Assembly (NCBI GenBank): GCA_034406715.1 | Contig: CP137866.1 | Span: forward strand, 186,001 to 250,000 | Direction: 5' to 3' | Source of the DNA: Rhodotorula mucilaginosa | Taxonomy: Eukaryota > Basidiomycota > Microbotryomycetes > Sporidiobolales > Sporidiobolaceae | Length of the DNA stretch: 64,000 bases | Part shown: positions 45,493 to 55,858 of the stretch, in pieces | Numbering within the stretch: position 1 is the stretch's first letter | Layout: every line of letters begins with the position of its first letter | Made by a program: the position numbers and the translations under genes | Notes under the pieces: generated by a model | What the model was told of the DNA's origin: nothing | What the model saw: only the letters and a program-made list of their open reading frames with translations | Database searches by the model: none

Positions 45493-45720
45493 CGGAGACA
45501 CCTGGACGAGTTGGAGTACGCGAGTCGTCCAGCGCTCTCGCCCCCACTTTTCGGCTGCCGGCAGCACGGAGTCCGCGTATCTCCGCGTCTTAAGAAGGTC
45601 CCCGCCTCGAGGTCTGACCAAACAACCTGCCCGTCTTCTTGCCGCCATCGTCTCCATGCTTCTGGGGCTTGTCGGACGCGCCGCTCCACCTGATTGCGCG
45701 AGGAGGCGAGTGGCTTCAGC
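45493..45720. promoter_or_regulatory. Divergent promoter, oxygenase / DUF6534-like gene
   Basis: 228 bp lie between the preferred start of the oxygenase and the ATG of the membrane-protein gene. If the oxygenase starts at 45657, only 63 bp remain. Confidence 0.5.
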
Positions 45721-47120
45721 ATGACAGACATCCAAGATGTTCCTGCGCTTATAGCGCCTCCTTGGGTCGTCGCTTACGCCTACGGTCCGTCTTCGAGAAG
45801 AGCACTCGAGCGCATTGCCGGCAGGACTAACTGAGCTCTACACAGGGCCCGCACAGATCGGCAACACGATCCAGATCTTCCTCCTCGGGGTGTTCACGAC
45901 CATGTTTGCGCGATATGCGAGCGCAGGAGAACTGCGCCGTCACGGAACACTGGGGCAGGTGGCTCTCTGGTCGAGTCTCGTCCTCAACTGGATATACACC
46001 GGTCTCTGCGTGTACGAGTCGTACTACGCGGCGGGTAAGAGCGCATGTCCCTCTGCAACACGGGCATCCGCAAAAGTTGACTTTTGCTTCTCTCCTCGCA
46101 GTTTCTCAGAAGCGCGCCGTTCACGACTTTCTTCATGGCCGCCCAGTGCGGATCTCACTCCCCGTCGTCGGAGGCTCCATAGGCGTCCTCACCCAGTGCT
46201 TCTTGTCGGCACATGCAGGGGTGGTGAGCCCATACATCGCAGAGCAGAGGGAGCGTTTGAGCCAAACCAAACTCACTCAAGCGGCTGCAGCTCATTCCGC
46301 GAAAAGCGTGGCGGATCGTCTTCTACGTCTGGATGGGCCTCTTGATGGCGACGCAGGTCGTCGGCTACGTCTCGCAATTCGTCGGCGCGATCCGCGACCT
46401 GCGCCATCTTCCCGACCGTCCGTTCACTTCGCAAATCGGCACAACGTTCTCCCTCTGGCTGTGGGCCGCCGCGACCGCCGACATCTCCATCTCGCTCGTC
46501 TGCGCCATCAGTCTGAAGTCTCGCCTTCACGGCTACACTCGAGAGGTGGACTCCTTGCTCCACCGGCTCGTGATCATCTGCTTTCGCACAGCCGCGTACA
46601 CCTCGCTCATGGCAATCGTCGCCGCTATACTAGCCACCATCTACCACGCAAACTTTACGCTACACCTATACATTACGTTTGCGTGCGTTCTTCTCGCTTG
46701 ATCCACATGCGCCATCACCAACTCAGCATCTCTCGGCGGTTACATTTTCGCCTTTCCCACAGGTTTTGGCTTGGTCTGCCCGCGTTATACGGCATCGCGC
46801 TCTTTACCTTTTCGACGTCGAGTCGAGAAGCGATCAAAGGTCGCTCTCGCGCTGCAGACTTTGATACGAGTGCGGCGGCGGTGGCGGCGGCGGCGACGGG
46901 AGACGAAGGCAAAGCAGCTCCCGCTCGCCCGACGACCCGAGTCCGACACATCCAGGTCGGCTCCAGCGCGTCGCGTATAACTTCCACTGCCTCGAGGATT
47001 CCCCTCAAAGTGCGAGTGGACCGAGAAGAGGTCGTCACCGTAGAGGAACCCGAGTTCGGTACGGAGCGAATCCTTTCAAAGCAAGAACAAGAACCCAGAT
47101 CGCAGTCTCCTCTCACGTAG
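45721..47120 (+). CDS. Multi-pass membrane protein, DUF6534-like (basidiomycete family)
   Basis: About seven hydrophobic segments: GNTIQIFLLGVFTTMF, VALWSSLVLNWIYTGLCVY, SLPVVGGSIGVLTQCFLSA, IVFYVWMGLLMATQVVGYVS, TTFSLWLWAAATADISISLV, RLVIICFRTAAYTSLMAIVA and LPALYGIALFTFSTSS. The layout, with a short extracellular N-terminus, the PAQIGNTIQIFLLGV start of TM1 and a cytosolic Ser/Thr-rich tail of about 100 residues, is that of the large basidiomycete family labelled DUF6534. Its function is unknown; a receptor-like role is only a guess from the seven-helix plan. Five or six exons; first exon MTDIQDVPALIAPPWVVAYA. The tail has acidic RVDREEVVTVEEPEFGTE. It ends 76 bp from the convergent FCP1-fold gene. 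Confidence 0.8.
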
Positions 47121-47140
47121 CTCGCCTCGCCTCGCCTCGC
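47121..47140. repeat. (CTCGC)4 tandem repeat between convergent genes
   Basis: Four exact CTCGC units directly after the stop of the DUF6534-like gene, in the 76 bp that separate two convergent genes. Confidence 0.85.
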
Positions 47141-47196
47141 AGTACGTTGCATGCCATAAACAGAACCCTAGATTCGAAAAGGAAACAAGAACTAGG

Positions 47197-48533
47197 CTAC
47201 TTGTATTTGTTACCGGTGAGCGCCCGGACGGTGATGCGCTTCTGAGCGCAAATCGCCACCGCATCCGCAAGGTAGGCGTTACGCTCGTTCACGAGGTCCT
47301 GCTTCTCGCTCGTCCAGAACTCGAGTTTGTTGTACTCGATCTTCTTGATGTGGTAAGCAAAGTTGCTCTCGCTCTCAAAGTCGCGGAGGACCGCGATCAT
47401 GAGGAGCAAGAACGAGTCCCGCGCAGCGTCGCCGCTCTGGATGTAGGTCATGGCGGGAGCAATGACAAAGTTGAAAGGCTGCTTCTTCATGTGGCCGGGG
47501 AAGCTGTCCGGGAACCCGGGTGGGTCAGAATCTGATGTTGCGAGCCGGCATGTCGGGAGGAGGTAAGACTCACTCGGTGATGACGACCGTGTTCTCCGGT
47601 CCCCACCTGATGTTCTCTTCCTTGTAGAGCTCATCCCAGAGGACGTCGAGATCCTTGCAGTCGATCTCACCGCCGTCCCAGCCTTCGCGCATGTCATCGC
47701 GCGCAAAGAGGCCGACGACGCCGTCCCTCTCGTCGTCTTCGGGACCTCCGGTCGGCATGTTGAGCTGCCTCAGGGTCTTCAAAGCCGTCTTACGGTCGAG
47801 CTTGGTGTAGAAGCAGACGGCCCAGGGGGACTGGAGGCAGACCACATAGTCCATGAAGGTCTTGAGGTACGGGCGAGTCAGCACGTCAGTGTATCCGCCC
47901 GAGAGGTGGTACGGCAGGCGGCAATCGAGCACTCCGTCCAAGGACAGGACGAGGAGAGGCCTGAACGCGCTCGTGACGCGGGAAGGCTTGGCAACGCGGG
48001 CGAGGTACGAGGCCGAGGGACCGATCGGGCCGTCCAGGCGCTTCATGACCGGGTCGCGCAGCGACGGGCGAGGGTCATCGATAGCAGACTTGAAGACGTT
48101 GGGGGTCGATGCGCTCGAGCCGCCGCCGAGACGGATGATCCGGCAGCACGGGCAGCGGCTCATTCCACAACCGCCGCAGTCGTCCTGCGGAAGCAGCGGC
48201 AAGAAGGGTTCAGCTTCGGCAACCTGGTTCCTAGAATCAGAGACAAAGAAGGCTCACGGTTCCGTTGCCGTGAGTGCTGAGGCTATCCAGGGCCCTCTCC
48301 AAGGCATCGCCATTCACACCGGGCCCCGACGTCGTCGACGATCCAAAGGGCTGGATCATCATCGCGCGAGCCTCTTTCGGCAGAGCGTCGCGAGCGGTTT
48401 TCGGGAAGGCGTTGTACAAATTCTGGCCAAAGTTGTTGTCGAAGCCAAGGTTGGGAGCGATGAGAGACGCACTGTCGTTGCCGCCAAACAGGCTGTTGCG
48501 GCGACCAGAGGCGAAGACCATCGGAGTGGACAT
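47197..48533 (-). CDS. FCP1/NIF-homology (HAD-fold) protein, probable pseudophosphatase
   Basis: Three exons. N-terminus from ATG 48533 (MSTPMVFASGRRNSLFGGN), then a cysteine cluster DDCGGCGMSRCPCC. The FCP1-homology region follows: LLVLSLDGVLDCRLPY, TRPYLKTFMDYVV, WAVCFYTKLDRKTALKTL, KDLDVLWDELYKEENI and TVVITEDSFPGHMKKQPFNF. In active members motif I is DxDx(T/V) with the first Asp as nucleophile; here that position is Ser (SLDGV). Catalysis by the standard mechanism therefore looks lost, as in yeast Tim50. There is no membrane segment or mitochondrial leader, so it is not a plain Tim50. A binding role is possible. The C-terminal helix-rich part ends GNKYK. Product about 400 residues. Confidence 0.75.
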
Positions 48534-49205
48534 TGCGGGTGGCTTGTCTGACCTTGGGAGAGGTGCGCGCAAGCTGGCAAGAAGGAGGAGAAGAGAGAGA
48601 GAGAGAACCGTCGCGCCGGTTCCTGGGCGGGCATACGGTCGTCGGCTTGTCCGCGGAGAGGGGCACTTTTTGAGCTATGGCCAAGCGCACGCGCGCTCGA
48701 ACCTCTCTGGAGACTCCTGTTGCACAGCCACAGCGAGCGCTAAGGCTGCCAAGCCTCTGCGGCCTTCCATCGTGCTCGAGAGGGCGAGGTCCGCCGTATA
48801 AGGGTAGTTAGCGCCGGAAGCAGAAGTGCGTCGACAGGGCATGAAACGGAGCATCGTGGAGACCGAGCAGCTGAGCAGAATGAGGGCAGTAGTAATTGGT
48901 CAGCAAGTGGAAGCGGCATCCTCTGGTCGGACAGTATAGCTCGTGGCAAGGAGCCAGCAGGCAAGCGAGCGAAGGTGTGATGACGCTTCCGCGCGAACGA
49001 GCCGAGTGGGGGAGCGTTGGCAGTGGGGAAGTGCATAGCCAGCTTCTCTCTCCGCCAGCCGACCGCTGCTGTCTATTCGGGGCAGAGTTCTTCCTGCTCG
49101 ACCAGCCTCATCCGCTCCGGTCCAGTGACTGGCGGCCTCTTCGCCTCGACAGACGCCTGACGCTCAGCCTCGCCGCCAAAGGAGGAGAGCTACACGCGAG
49201 TCAGA
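48534..49205. promoter_or_regulatory. Divergent promoter region, FCP1-fold gene / XLF-like gene
   Basis: About 670 bp between the two start codons. The CT/GA-rich stretch next to the FCP1-fold ATG (48588-48604) is typical of fungal 5' leaders. No coding-like frame apart from noise. Confidence 0.55.
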
Positions 49206-50869
49206 ATGGAGTGGGACAAGGTGTGCCTCACTACGATACCCAGTACTCGCTCCTGTGAATCTGATAATGACCTCCGCCGCGACAGCTGAACCGCAAGTTC
49301 CTCCCAGTCCCCTGGGCCTCGTTTCCTTCCGACGACGGCCCCTTGCTCGTCAAGTTGCTCTACTTGCCCGCGCAGAACAACCTCGCCATCATGGCGACCG
49401 ATCTACAGCACGTGTACTACGAGTCGCTCAACTCGAGGCAGACGAACCGGCGCTTTGAGGATGCTCTGCTCGCGAGCAAGGCAGCGGGAGAGACGCAGAG
49501 TCAGAGTCAGACTCAGAGTCAGGATGTCATGGTCGGGATCGGCGCCGAGGGGGAAAAGTTGCTGCAAACTCTGGTCGAGGAACTGGTTGGAAGCGTGACG
49601 AGCGGGACGGCGAAGGGTCGAATAACTCACGCGGCTTTCGAGGTGAGCATCTTACTGCTCAGCTCCAAAAAATTGGACCCTTGATACCCAGGCGGGAGCT
49701 GAGCACTCGCCTCCACACAGGACATCGTCTACCTGACCACCCCCTCCGGCCTCGAAATCCGCTTCCTGACCACCTCGCTCGAAACCGCCTCCGCCGCCAC
49801 CCTCGCCTCGCACCTCGTCTCCCCCCTCCTCGGGATCTGTTCCGGACTCCTGAGCCTCCTGCGCGAAGATTCAGCCGACCAAGAAGATACCCTCGCGACG
49901 CTGTATAAGCGCATCGAGGGTGCGATCGACGCGTCCGGGACGGCGGAACGGATCAAGGAGGGGAGGGCGGCAGAGACGTTTGCGAGAGTTGGGGGGCCGG
50001 CGCTGCTCGGGAGGTGGATCCAGCACACGCTCGGAGTGCGAGAGAAGGACCTAGGTGCGCCGCAGTGACCGTGAAGCATGGCGGAGAATCCTTGCGACTC
50101 TTTGCTGACCTTGAAGGTCACGGATGCGTCCGCAGTCCCCGTCAGCCTGTCTCTGCCGTCACGGCCACCACGACTATTCTCCCCGCTCCCCCCATCCGAC
50201 TCACGCTCTGCCGTCCCCGCTCCCGCCTCTCCTCCCGCCGCCGGTACCCGCACTCCTCACCGGCGTTCCTCGCCCGTACCACCATCCGCCGCCTTGACTC
50301 CGCCATCGGCGCAACAGCAGCCTCGATCACTTGGGCAAGGGACGACGACGAACAGTAGTCCGAGTGTGGCGCGGCGGATGCTCGATCACCGTATGCAGAA
50401 GGGCGAACGGATCGAGTTTGATAGTCTCGACCCGGACTCGCACTCGCAGCACCAGAAGCAGCCGGATTTCATCGCCGTCGACGGTGGGGGAATAGCGTTG
50501 CAGCAGCAAGGGGGGCGAGGTATGGTCGACGACGACCGAGCCGACAAATCGACTGACGAACCTTCGACGGAGGAGGGGGAGGACGACGACCCCGACAACA
50601 CCGGCGGCGGCGGCGGAGATCTTCCGAAACGCGAGCCCGAAGGAGGCGAAGAAGGAGAAGATTCTGGAAAGGTGGAAGCAGCAAAGGCGGCGCAGGAGGA
50701 AGAGGAAGCGGAAGAAGCGAAGCGGAAAGCCAAGTCGGCCGAGCGGGAAGCGGAAGAGGCGCGGAGGAGGCGGGAGCGGTTGCAGCGCCTCGCGTCGTCG
50801 ATGCAAGACGGAGGAGGAGGAGGAGGAGCCGCTCCGGCCACTGTGAAAAAGAAGAAGAAGCGGTTGTGA
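49206..50869 (+). CDS. NEJ1: XLF/Cernunnos (Nej1)-like non-homologous end-joining factor
   Basis: XLF bridges DNA ends with XRCC4/Lif1 and stimulates ligase IV. The head domain matches fungal XLF: MEWDKLNRKFLPVPWASF, PLLVKLLYLPAQNNLAI and MATDLQHVYYESLNSRQTNR, followed by the head/stalk helices (YLTTPSGLEIRFLTTSLE; HLVSPLLGICSGLLSLLRED). The start needs a 15-nt first exon (ATG 49206-49220) and an intron with acceptor CCGCGACAG at 49288. Two further introns restore AAFE-DIVYL and KDL-VPVSL; the last is 50055-50135. The C-terminal 250 residues are disordered: Pro/Ser-rich, then acidic (STEEGEDDDPDN), then a charged helix (EEAKRKAKSAEREAEEARRR), ending VKKKKKRL. XLF proteins also end in basic, Ku-binding tails. 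Gln-Ser repeats (SQSQTQSQ) lie at 49500-49520. Confidence 0.75.
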
Positions 50870-51186
50870 TGACGGGGCGACGAGGGAGGCGCATGCGCAG
50901 AAAACGGAGAATCGCTTGTTGCGCGAGGTAGAAAGAGGACGAGGCAGCACTCTGCCGTAGCAACCCTGGGTTTGCACGCCCATGTTTTGTCTCCGTTCCG
51001 TTTATCCTCCAGGTCCGAAGTTCCTCTCGTTGCTTGATCCGTCCCGTGACAAGCGCGATTCCGTTCCCCCGACGGCGATTCCGTTGTAAGCGCTCTCTCT
51101 CTCTCTTTAGGACCGGAAGCGGGTGTGTCGTGCGTGCAGTGCGGGGTGTTGCAAAATGAGGAGGATCGATGATACAGGACAGGGTG
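50870..51186. other. 3' flanks of convergent XLF-like and uS17m genes
   Basis: 317 bp between two facing stop codons, with a CT-dinucleotide tract at 51094-51107. Nothing else seen. Confidence 0.65.
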
Positions 51187-51728
51187 ATTATGCTGTCGAA
51201 GCTGGAGGTGCTCCGCCTTGAGGTGCGTGGTGGCTCTCGACTCGCTCGCGTGCGCCCTTTGTGACTTGGACGAGTTCGAAGCGTTTCCGGGCCGACACGG
51301 GTCGGCAGTTGCGGATCTGTGTTGCGAGGGGGTTGTCAGTGAGCGCAGACGGTGAGACAAGAAGGTGAGGGAGGGAGACGGACGAGGACTTGGTCGCCGA
51401 CGACGCAGGCGCTGTCTGGGTCGTGTACGAGGAACTTTGTATGCCTCGAGTACTCCTGCGCGGGCGTATGGGGGTCAGCGGAGTCGGTCGTCGAGGCGAT
51501 CTCGAAAGAGGGTCGAGTGCTCGCCTTGAGGGTCTTGTGGTCTGTCATTCTGCGTTCGACCTGCACGCTGACGGTCTGTGCCATCCTGCCAGCTGCGATG
51601 ACTGTCCCCTTGAGCTGCAGTCCGTTGGGCAGCGTGTACTTGCTGGCGGAGGACGAGGCGGCGCGGGTGCAGGTGCACGCTGCTGCTGGTCGGGGTGCGT
51701 GGAGTGCGGTTCTCAGGAGCGTGTTCAT
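51187..51728 (-). CDS. MRPS17: Mitochondrial small-subunit ribosomal protein uS17m
   Basis: Start MNTLLRTALHAPRPAAACTC is a mitochondrial presequence without acidic residues. The uS17 core follows: LKGTVIAAGRMAQTVSVQVE, RRMTDHKTLK, HTKFLVHDPDSACVVGDQVL. The conserved end IRNCRPVSARKRFELVQVTK appears after an intron with donor GTCCGT (after GTCCTC) and acceptor CAACACAG; the unspliced frame would end in a non-conserved tail. The protein ends ...PPASTA (TAA 51187-51189). About 155 residues. Bacterial and mitochondrial uS17 binds the 5' domain of small-subunit rRNA. Divergent from the alpha-MPP gene, 149 bp away. Confidence 0.92.
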
Positions 51729-51877
51729 GTTCGCTATACTCTGTCTGTCTCCAGTCCCGAGAGTCAACAGTCCGAGAGATGTGAGCCGCTCTCTTTGCTC
51801 CGGCTCACCGCGGACTCGGACTCGGACTCGCTCTTCCACCTCGGACTGCTCTGTACGAGTCTGCGTGAGGACGGAAT
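51729..51877. promoter_or_regulatory. Shared divergent promoter of two mitochondrial-biogenesis genes
   Basis: 149 bp between the ATG of uS17m (minus) and the ATG of alpha-MPP (plus). Both 5' UTRs and core promoters must fit here, which suggests co-regulation; this is inference. Confidence 0.55.
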
Positions 51878-53686
51878 ATGCTGCTCAGATCCAATGCCGC
51901 CCGCTCCATCGCGAGGCTCCTGCACCCTCCGCCGCGTCTCCTCTCGACCGCGACCGCGACGCCGAGCAGTGCGCCGCCACTGCGGGTCACGACGCTCGAC
52001 AACGGGGTCAGAGTCGCGTCAGATCCGACGCCAGGTCACTTTGTCGCAGCCGGAGTCTATGTCGACGCCGGCAGCAGGTACGAGAGCCCGTCGACGACCG
52101 GTGCCGCCCACATGACAGACAGGCTCGCATTCAAGGCGAGTCACTCTCGCTCTCGCGCGTAGAGCCCCCCTAAGTCGAGGGACTGACCGAACCCACTCCT
52201 CCTGCAGAGCACCGCGAACCGGACCGCCGACCAGATGACGACCGAGATTGAACAGCTCGGCGGCCAGTTCATCTCGTCCAGCAGCCGAGAAACGATCCTC
52301 TACCAAGCGACCACCTACTCGCAGTCCCTCCCCGCCGTCCTCTCGATCCTGTCCGATACCGTCCTCCACCCCAACATCGAGCAAGACGAACTCGACATCC
52401 AGCGCGAAGCCGCCCTGTGGGAAGTCGGCGAGATCAAGACGAAACCGGAAATGATCCTCCCCGAACTGCTGCACGAGACGGCGTTCCGGAACAACACCCT
52501 CGGGAACCCGCTCCTGTGCCCCGAGGACCGACTCGAAACTATGACGCCCGAAACCCTCCGCGAGTTCCGGAGGAGGTGGTACCGCCCCGACCGCCTCGTC
52601 GTCGCCGCCGCCGGCATCGAACACGACCAGCTCGTCGACCTCGCAAACCGCTACTTTGGCGCCGTCAAACCCGCAGCGACCACCACCACCGCCGCATCGT
52701 CATCACCAACTTCCCCTTCCCCTTCCGCAACCCTGGCCCCCTCCTCCTCCGCCCCCTCCTCTCCTCCCGCCTCATCCGCCCCCTTCTCGACTCTGACCTC
52801 CAAACTCGCCTCGGTCGTCTCGGGCGGGAGTTCTACCCCCCCAGAGGAGGAAGCAGCAGCAGCAGAATCGTACGAGTACCTCGCCAACGCCCCGGCGCGG
52901 TACACGGGCGGGACCCACTTGCTCGACAACCCCGACCTCGAATTCACGCACATCTACGTCGGCTACGAAGGGCTCTCGATCCACGACCCCGACATCTACG
53001 CCCTCGCGACCCTCCAGGTCCTCCTCGGCGGCGGGGGGTCGTTCTCGGCCGGCGGACCGGGCAAGGGCATGTACTCGCGCCTGTACACGTCGGTCCTGAA
53101 CCAGTACTACGCCGTCGATTTCTGTTCGGCGTTCCACCACTGTTACCTCGACAGTGGCCTCTTTGGCATCTCGATCTCGGTCGAGCCGTCCTTCTTGTAC
53201 CGGACGCCCGAACTCTTGGCGCAGCAGTTTGATGCCGTCACGCGGCCGATGAAGAATGGCGTCACGGAACAGGAACTGAGGCGCGCGAGGAACCAGTTGA
53301 AGAGCAGTTTGGCGATGGCGCTCGAGAGTCGGATGGTCCAGGTCGAAGACCTCGGCGTGAGTACCCGCCGCCCCTTCCCTCCATCCTCTTCCGGTAAACT
53401 GATGTCTTTTTTCATGGACCCCCTTCGCAAAAACAAAAAAACGCAGCGCCAAGTCCAAGTCCATGGCCGCAAAGTCTCGATGCCCGAAATGGCCGACCTG
53501 ATCGACCGCGTCACCCTGACCGACCTCTTCCGAGTCGCGAACCGCGTCCTCCGCCCTTCGACTTCCCCCATCCTCTCGGACCGGAAACGGAACGGCTTGC
53601 CGACTGTCGTGGCGCAGGGCAAGCTGAGGGGGTTGCCCGACATTACCGACGCGCTGAGGAGGCGAGGGCTCGCTGGTGCCGAGTGA
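51878..53686 (+). CDS. MAS2: Mitochondrial processing peptidase, alpha subunit
   Basis: Substrate-recognition subunit of the matrix peptidase that removes presequences. Leader MLLRSNAARSIARLLHPPPR; core LRVTTLDNGVRVASDPTPGH, GVYVDAGSRYESPSTTGAAH. The metal-binding HxxEH of the beta subunit is absent (HMTDRLAFKSTANRT), and the alpha-specific glycine-rich loop is present (LGGGGSFSAGGPGKGMYSRL), so this is alpha, not beta. Intron 1 (52136-52207) uses a GC-AG boundary to give AFK-STANRT. The second intron (53357-53446) keeps frame and lacks stops. A Ser/Thr/Pro-rich insert of about 65 residues interrupts the protein at 52670-52865. Ends GLAGAE. About 540 residues after splicing. Confidence 0.93.
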
Positions 53687-53937
53687 AAAGAACAATGCCG
53701 GAACGGGCTGATCCTGATGTATAGAGGTTTTTTTCTCCATGTTTGTAGCAATACACCTGGGGGCCGCAGACTTCGGTCGAGAGCCTCCCCCTCCCCGCAC
53801 AGCATATTTGCATCGCAAAACGCCGCTTATTACACAAAAGACGTCTCTCGGCAGCAGCACCAAAGTGTGTCCGTCGACAGGGGTCTTTCGGTTTTCCTGA
53901 TTGCACAAAGCAGGGTCATACAGCCATTGACTCCTCA

Positions 53938-55650
53938 TCACCGGCGACTCATGGCCTCCCGCGCTTGCGCTCGCTGTTTTCGATCAAGTGACATGTCAGG
54001 TCATTTGGACATGCGCGAGAAAACACACAAAGATATGAGGATGCGGACTGACGATCTGGAGAATGGTATTCCGGCTCGCCTCGGCGAGGCCATTAATCTG
54101 CTCGTCCGTCATGCTCATCACTTGTTGAATGAGCTGTCAACGAATGCAAGCAAGAGGGACCGAAAAAAGGTTCGAGCGCATGTCAGTTGTGGGCACGGTT
54201 CTCGAGCGACGAGGACACGACTGCCGAACTCACCGCAGCCTGGTCGGGCGTCGCTCCCGCCGGCATAGGTGCCGGTGCCTGTTGTTGTGCCTGTACTGGG
54301 ACAGGCGGAGGTGCACCGCCGCCATAGTGCTGAGGAGGAAGTGGAGGTCGCTCGTACGCGGCCGGACCAGGTCCCGACGGCGGCGGCGGCGGCGGGCGGT
54401 TGTAGCTCGCGGGACCGCCGCCGTACGGACCTTGCGGTGGCGGGGTGCCGTACGCGGCATTGACGGCGGGTCCGGGGGGAGCGTTGTAGTTGCCGTAAGG
54501 AGCTGGGACGGGTGCCGCTGAAGGGTAGGAAGAAGGGGCCGCCGCCGTCGGAGCGGCGGCGGGGGCGGCGGCAGCAGTCGCCGGGAAGGCTTTCTGTTTT
54601 GCGCGAGCGATTCAGCGCCCGCACAAAGGTCAAAGAATCGTGCTACAGCGAGAGAAGACGTACGGCGAGAACGTTGTTGTCGACGATACCCATGCAGAGC
54701 ATTGCCTGGAAGAGGGCGTACGAGAGCTGCGGTTGAGCCGTCAGGAGCGCGCGTGCTTCGTACGGACTGGCAGTGACAAGAGCCTGTTATGCGCGTTACT
54801 CCCTCTGTCAGCGCGATCAGTGATTCAGAGGGGGCGGTTGTGCGCGCACCTTCATCTGGCTCATGATGTCGAGGAGTTGTCCGGGCGGCATGGTCCCGAT
54901 CGTTTCCGTGATCTTGTCGACGGCCGTCTTGCCCGCCTCGACCGGAACGCCTTGCGGTAACGGTCTCGGACCGGTCGAGCCTACAGGCGGGGGCGGGATC
55001 GCGTATCCTCCCGCGGGCGGACCGGCGAGAGGAGCAGGAGCAGGAGGAGTCGGGCCGCCTCCGATCGCCTGCTGAGGAGGGAGCATGCCCGGGCCAGCTG
55101 GTCCTCCTCCCGGTCCGCGGAAGCGTTTACTCGGCGGGGCGTCGTCCGTGTCGGCAAAGTCGAGACGGAGTCCCCTCCCACCGACTTCGACGCCTTGCAG
55201 GTTCCGGAGCGCAGACGCAGCCGTGTCGGCGTCGCGGTACTCGCAGAATCCGAACCCTTTCGGTTTCCCAGTCGCGTGATCAAAGACGAGTCTGTTCAGA
55301 CCTTGTATCAGTCCGGGTGTACAGTACACGGCTGGCGAGCAAGCAGGACGCACCGGAACGAGACGACGGGGCCGACGGAAGAAAAGACCTGCTCGGTGTG
55401 GACGCGGTCTCGTCAGCCCCGGCTGAGCAGTGTATAGCTGGGGCAGAAGCTCAAACTCACCTCGACGAGCTGCTCTTCAGTCAGATCGAACGGGAGGTTG
55501 CCGACTACAGCAGCGGATCCGATGACTCTCGCTCTCGTCAACCAACGGATCACTCGATGGGGGAGCAGGCGACGAGTATGCAGACGCACCAAAAACTACC
55601 TTGGACCGCGTCTGCGGCTGGCCGTACCCTGGCGCTCCTCCGTAGCTCAT
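53938..55650 (-). CDS. RNA15: CstF-64 / Rna15-like mRNA 3'-end processing factor
   Basis: One N-terminal RRM reconstructed over four exons: SKVVFVGNLPFDLTEEQLVE (RNP2), VFSSVGPVVSFR, LVFDHATGKPKGFGFCEYRD (RNP1) and LDFADTDDAPPSKRFRG. The CstF hinge follows (ITETIGTMPPGQLLDIMSQM; EARALLTAQPQLSYALFQAM). Then comes a long Pro/Gly/Tyr-rich linker and the C-terminal three-helix domain (LIQQVMSMTDEQINGLAEAS, NTILQI). The last exon codes for RAQAREAMSRR, reached by an intron with donor GTCAGT and acceptor CGAAAACAG; stop TGA at 53938-53940. In yeast the C-terminal domain binds Pcf11. Start MSYGGAPGYGQPQTR at 55650. It binds U/GU-rich RNA downstream of cleavage sites. Convergent with alpha-MPP. Confidence 0.9.
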
Positions 55651-55858
55651 TGTTGTGCAACAGAGCGGAGAGAGAGAAAGAGTCAGGCCCCGTCAATTCC
55701 CCAGATCTAATCCACATTACCAACCCAGGTATTTCCCATTTCCATTTGACTCTCTCTTTGCGCAGTGCGACGATGCGACGTGGAGATGATAGTACACGCG
55801 AAAAAAAGAGTACAACACAGGGTAGAAAGACAAGTCCGCCCGGAGAAGAAGAGGAAGA

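Noticed and set aside
52772-53941. Minus-strand frame (389 codons) antisense to alpha-MPP
   Set aside because: Shadow frame; overlaps a well-supported gene and its 3' neighbour.
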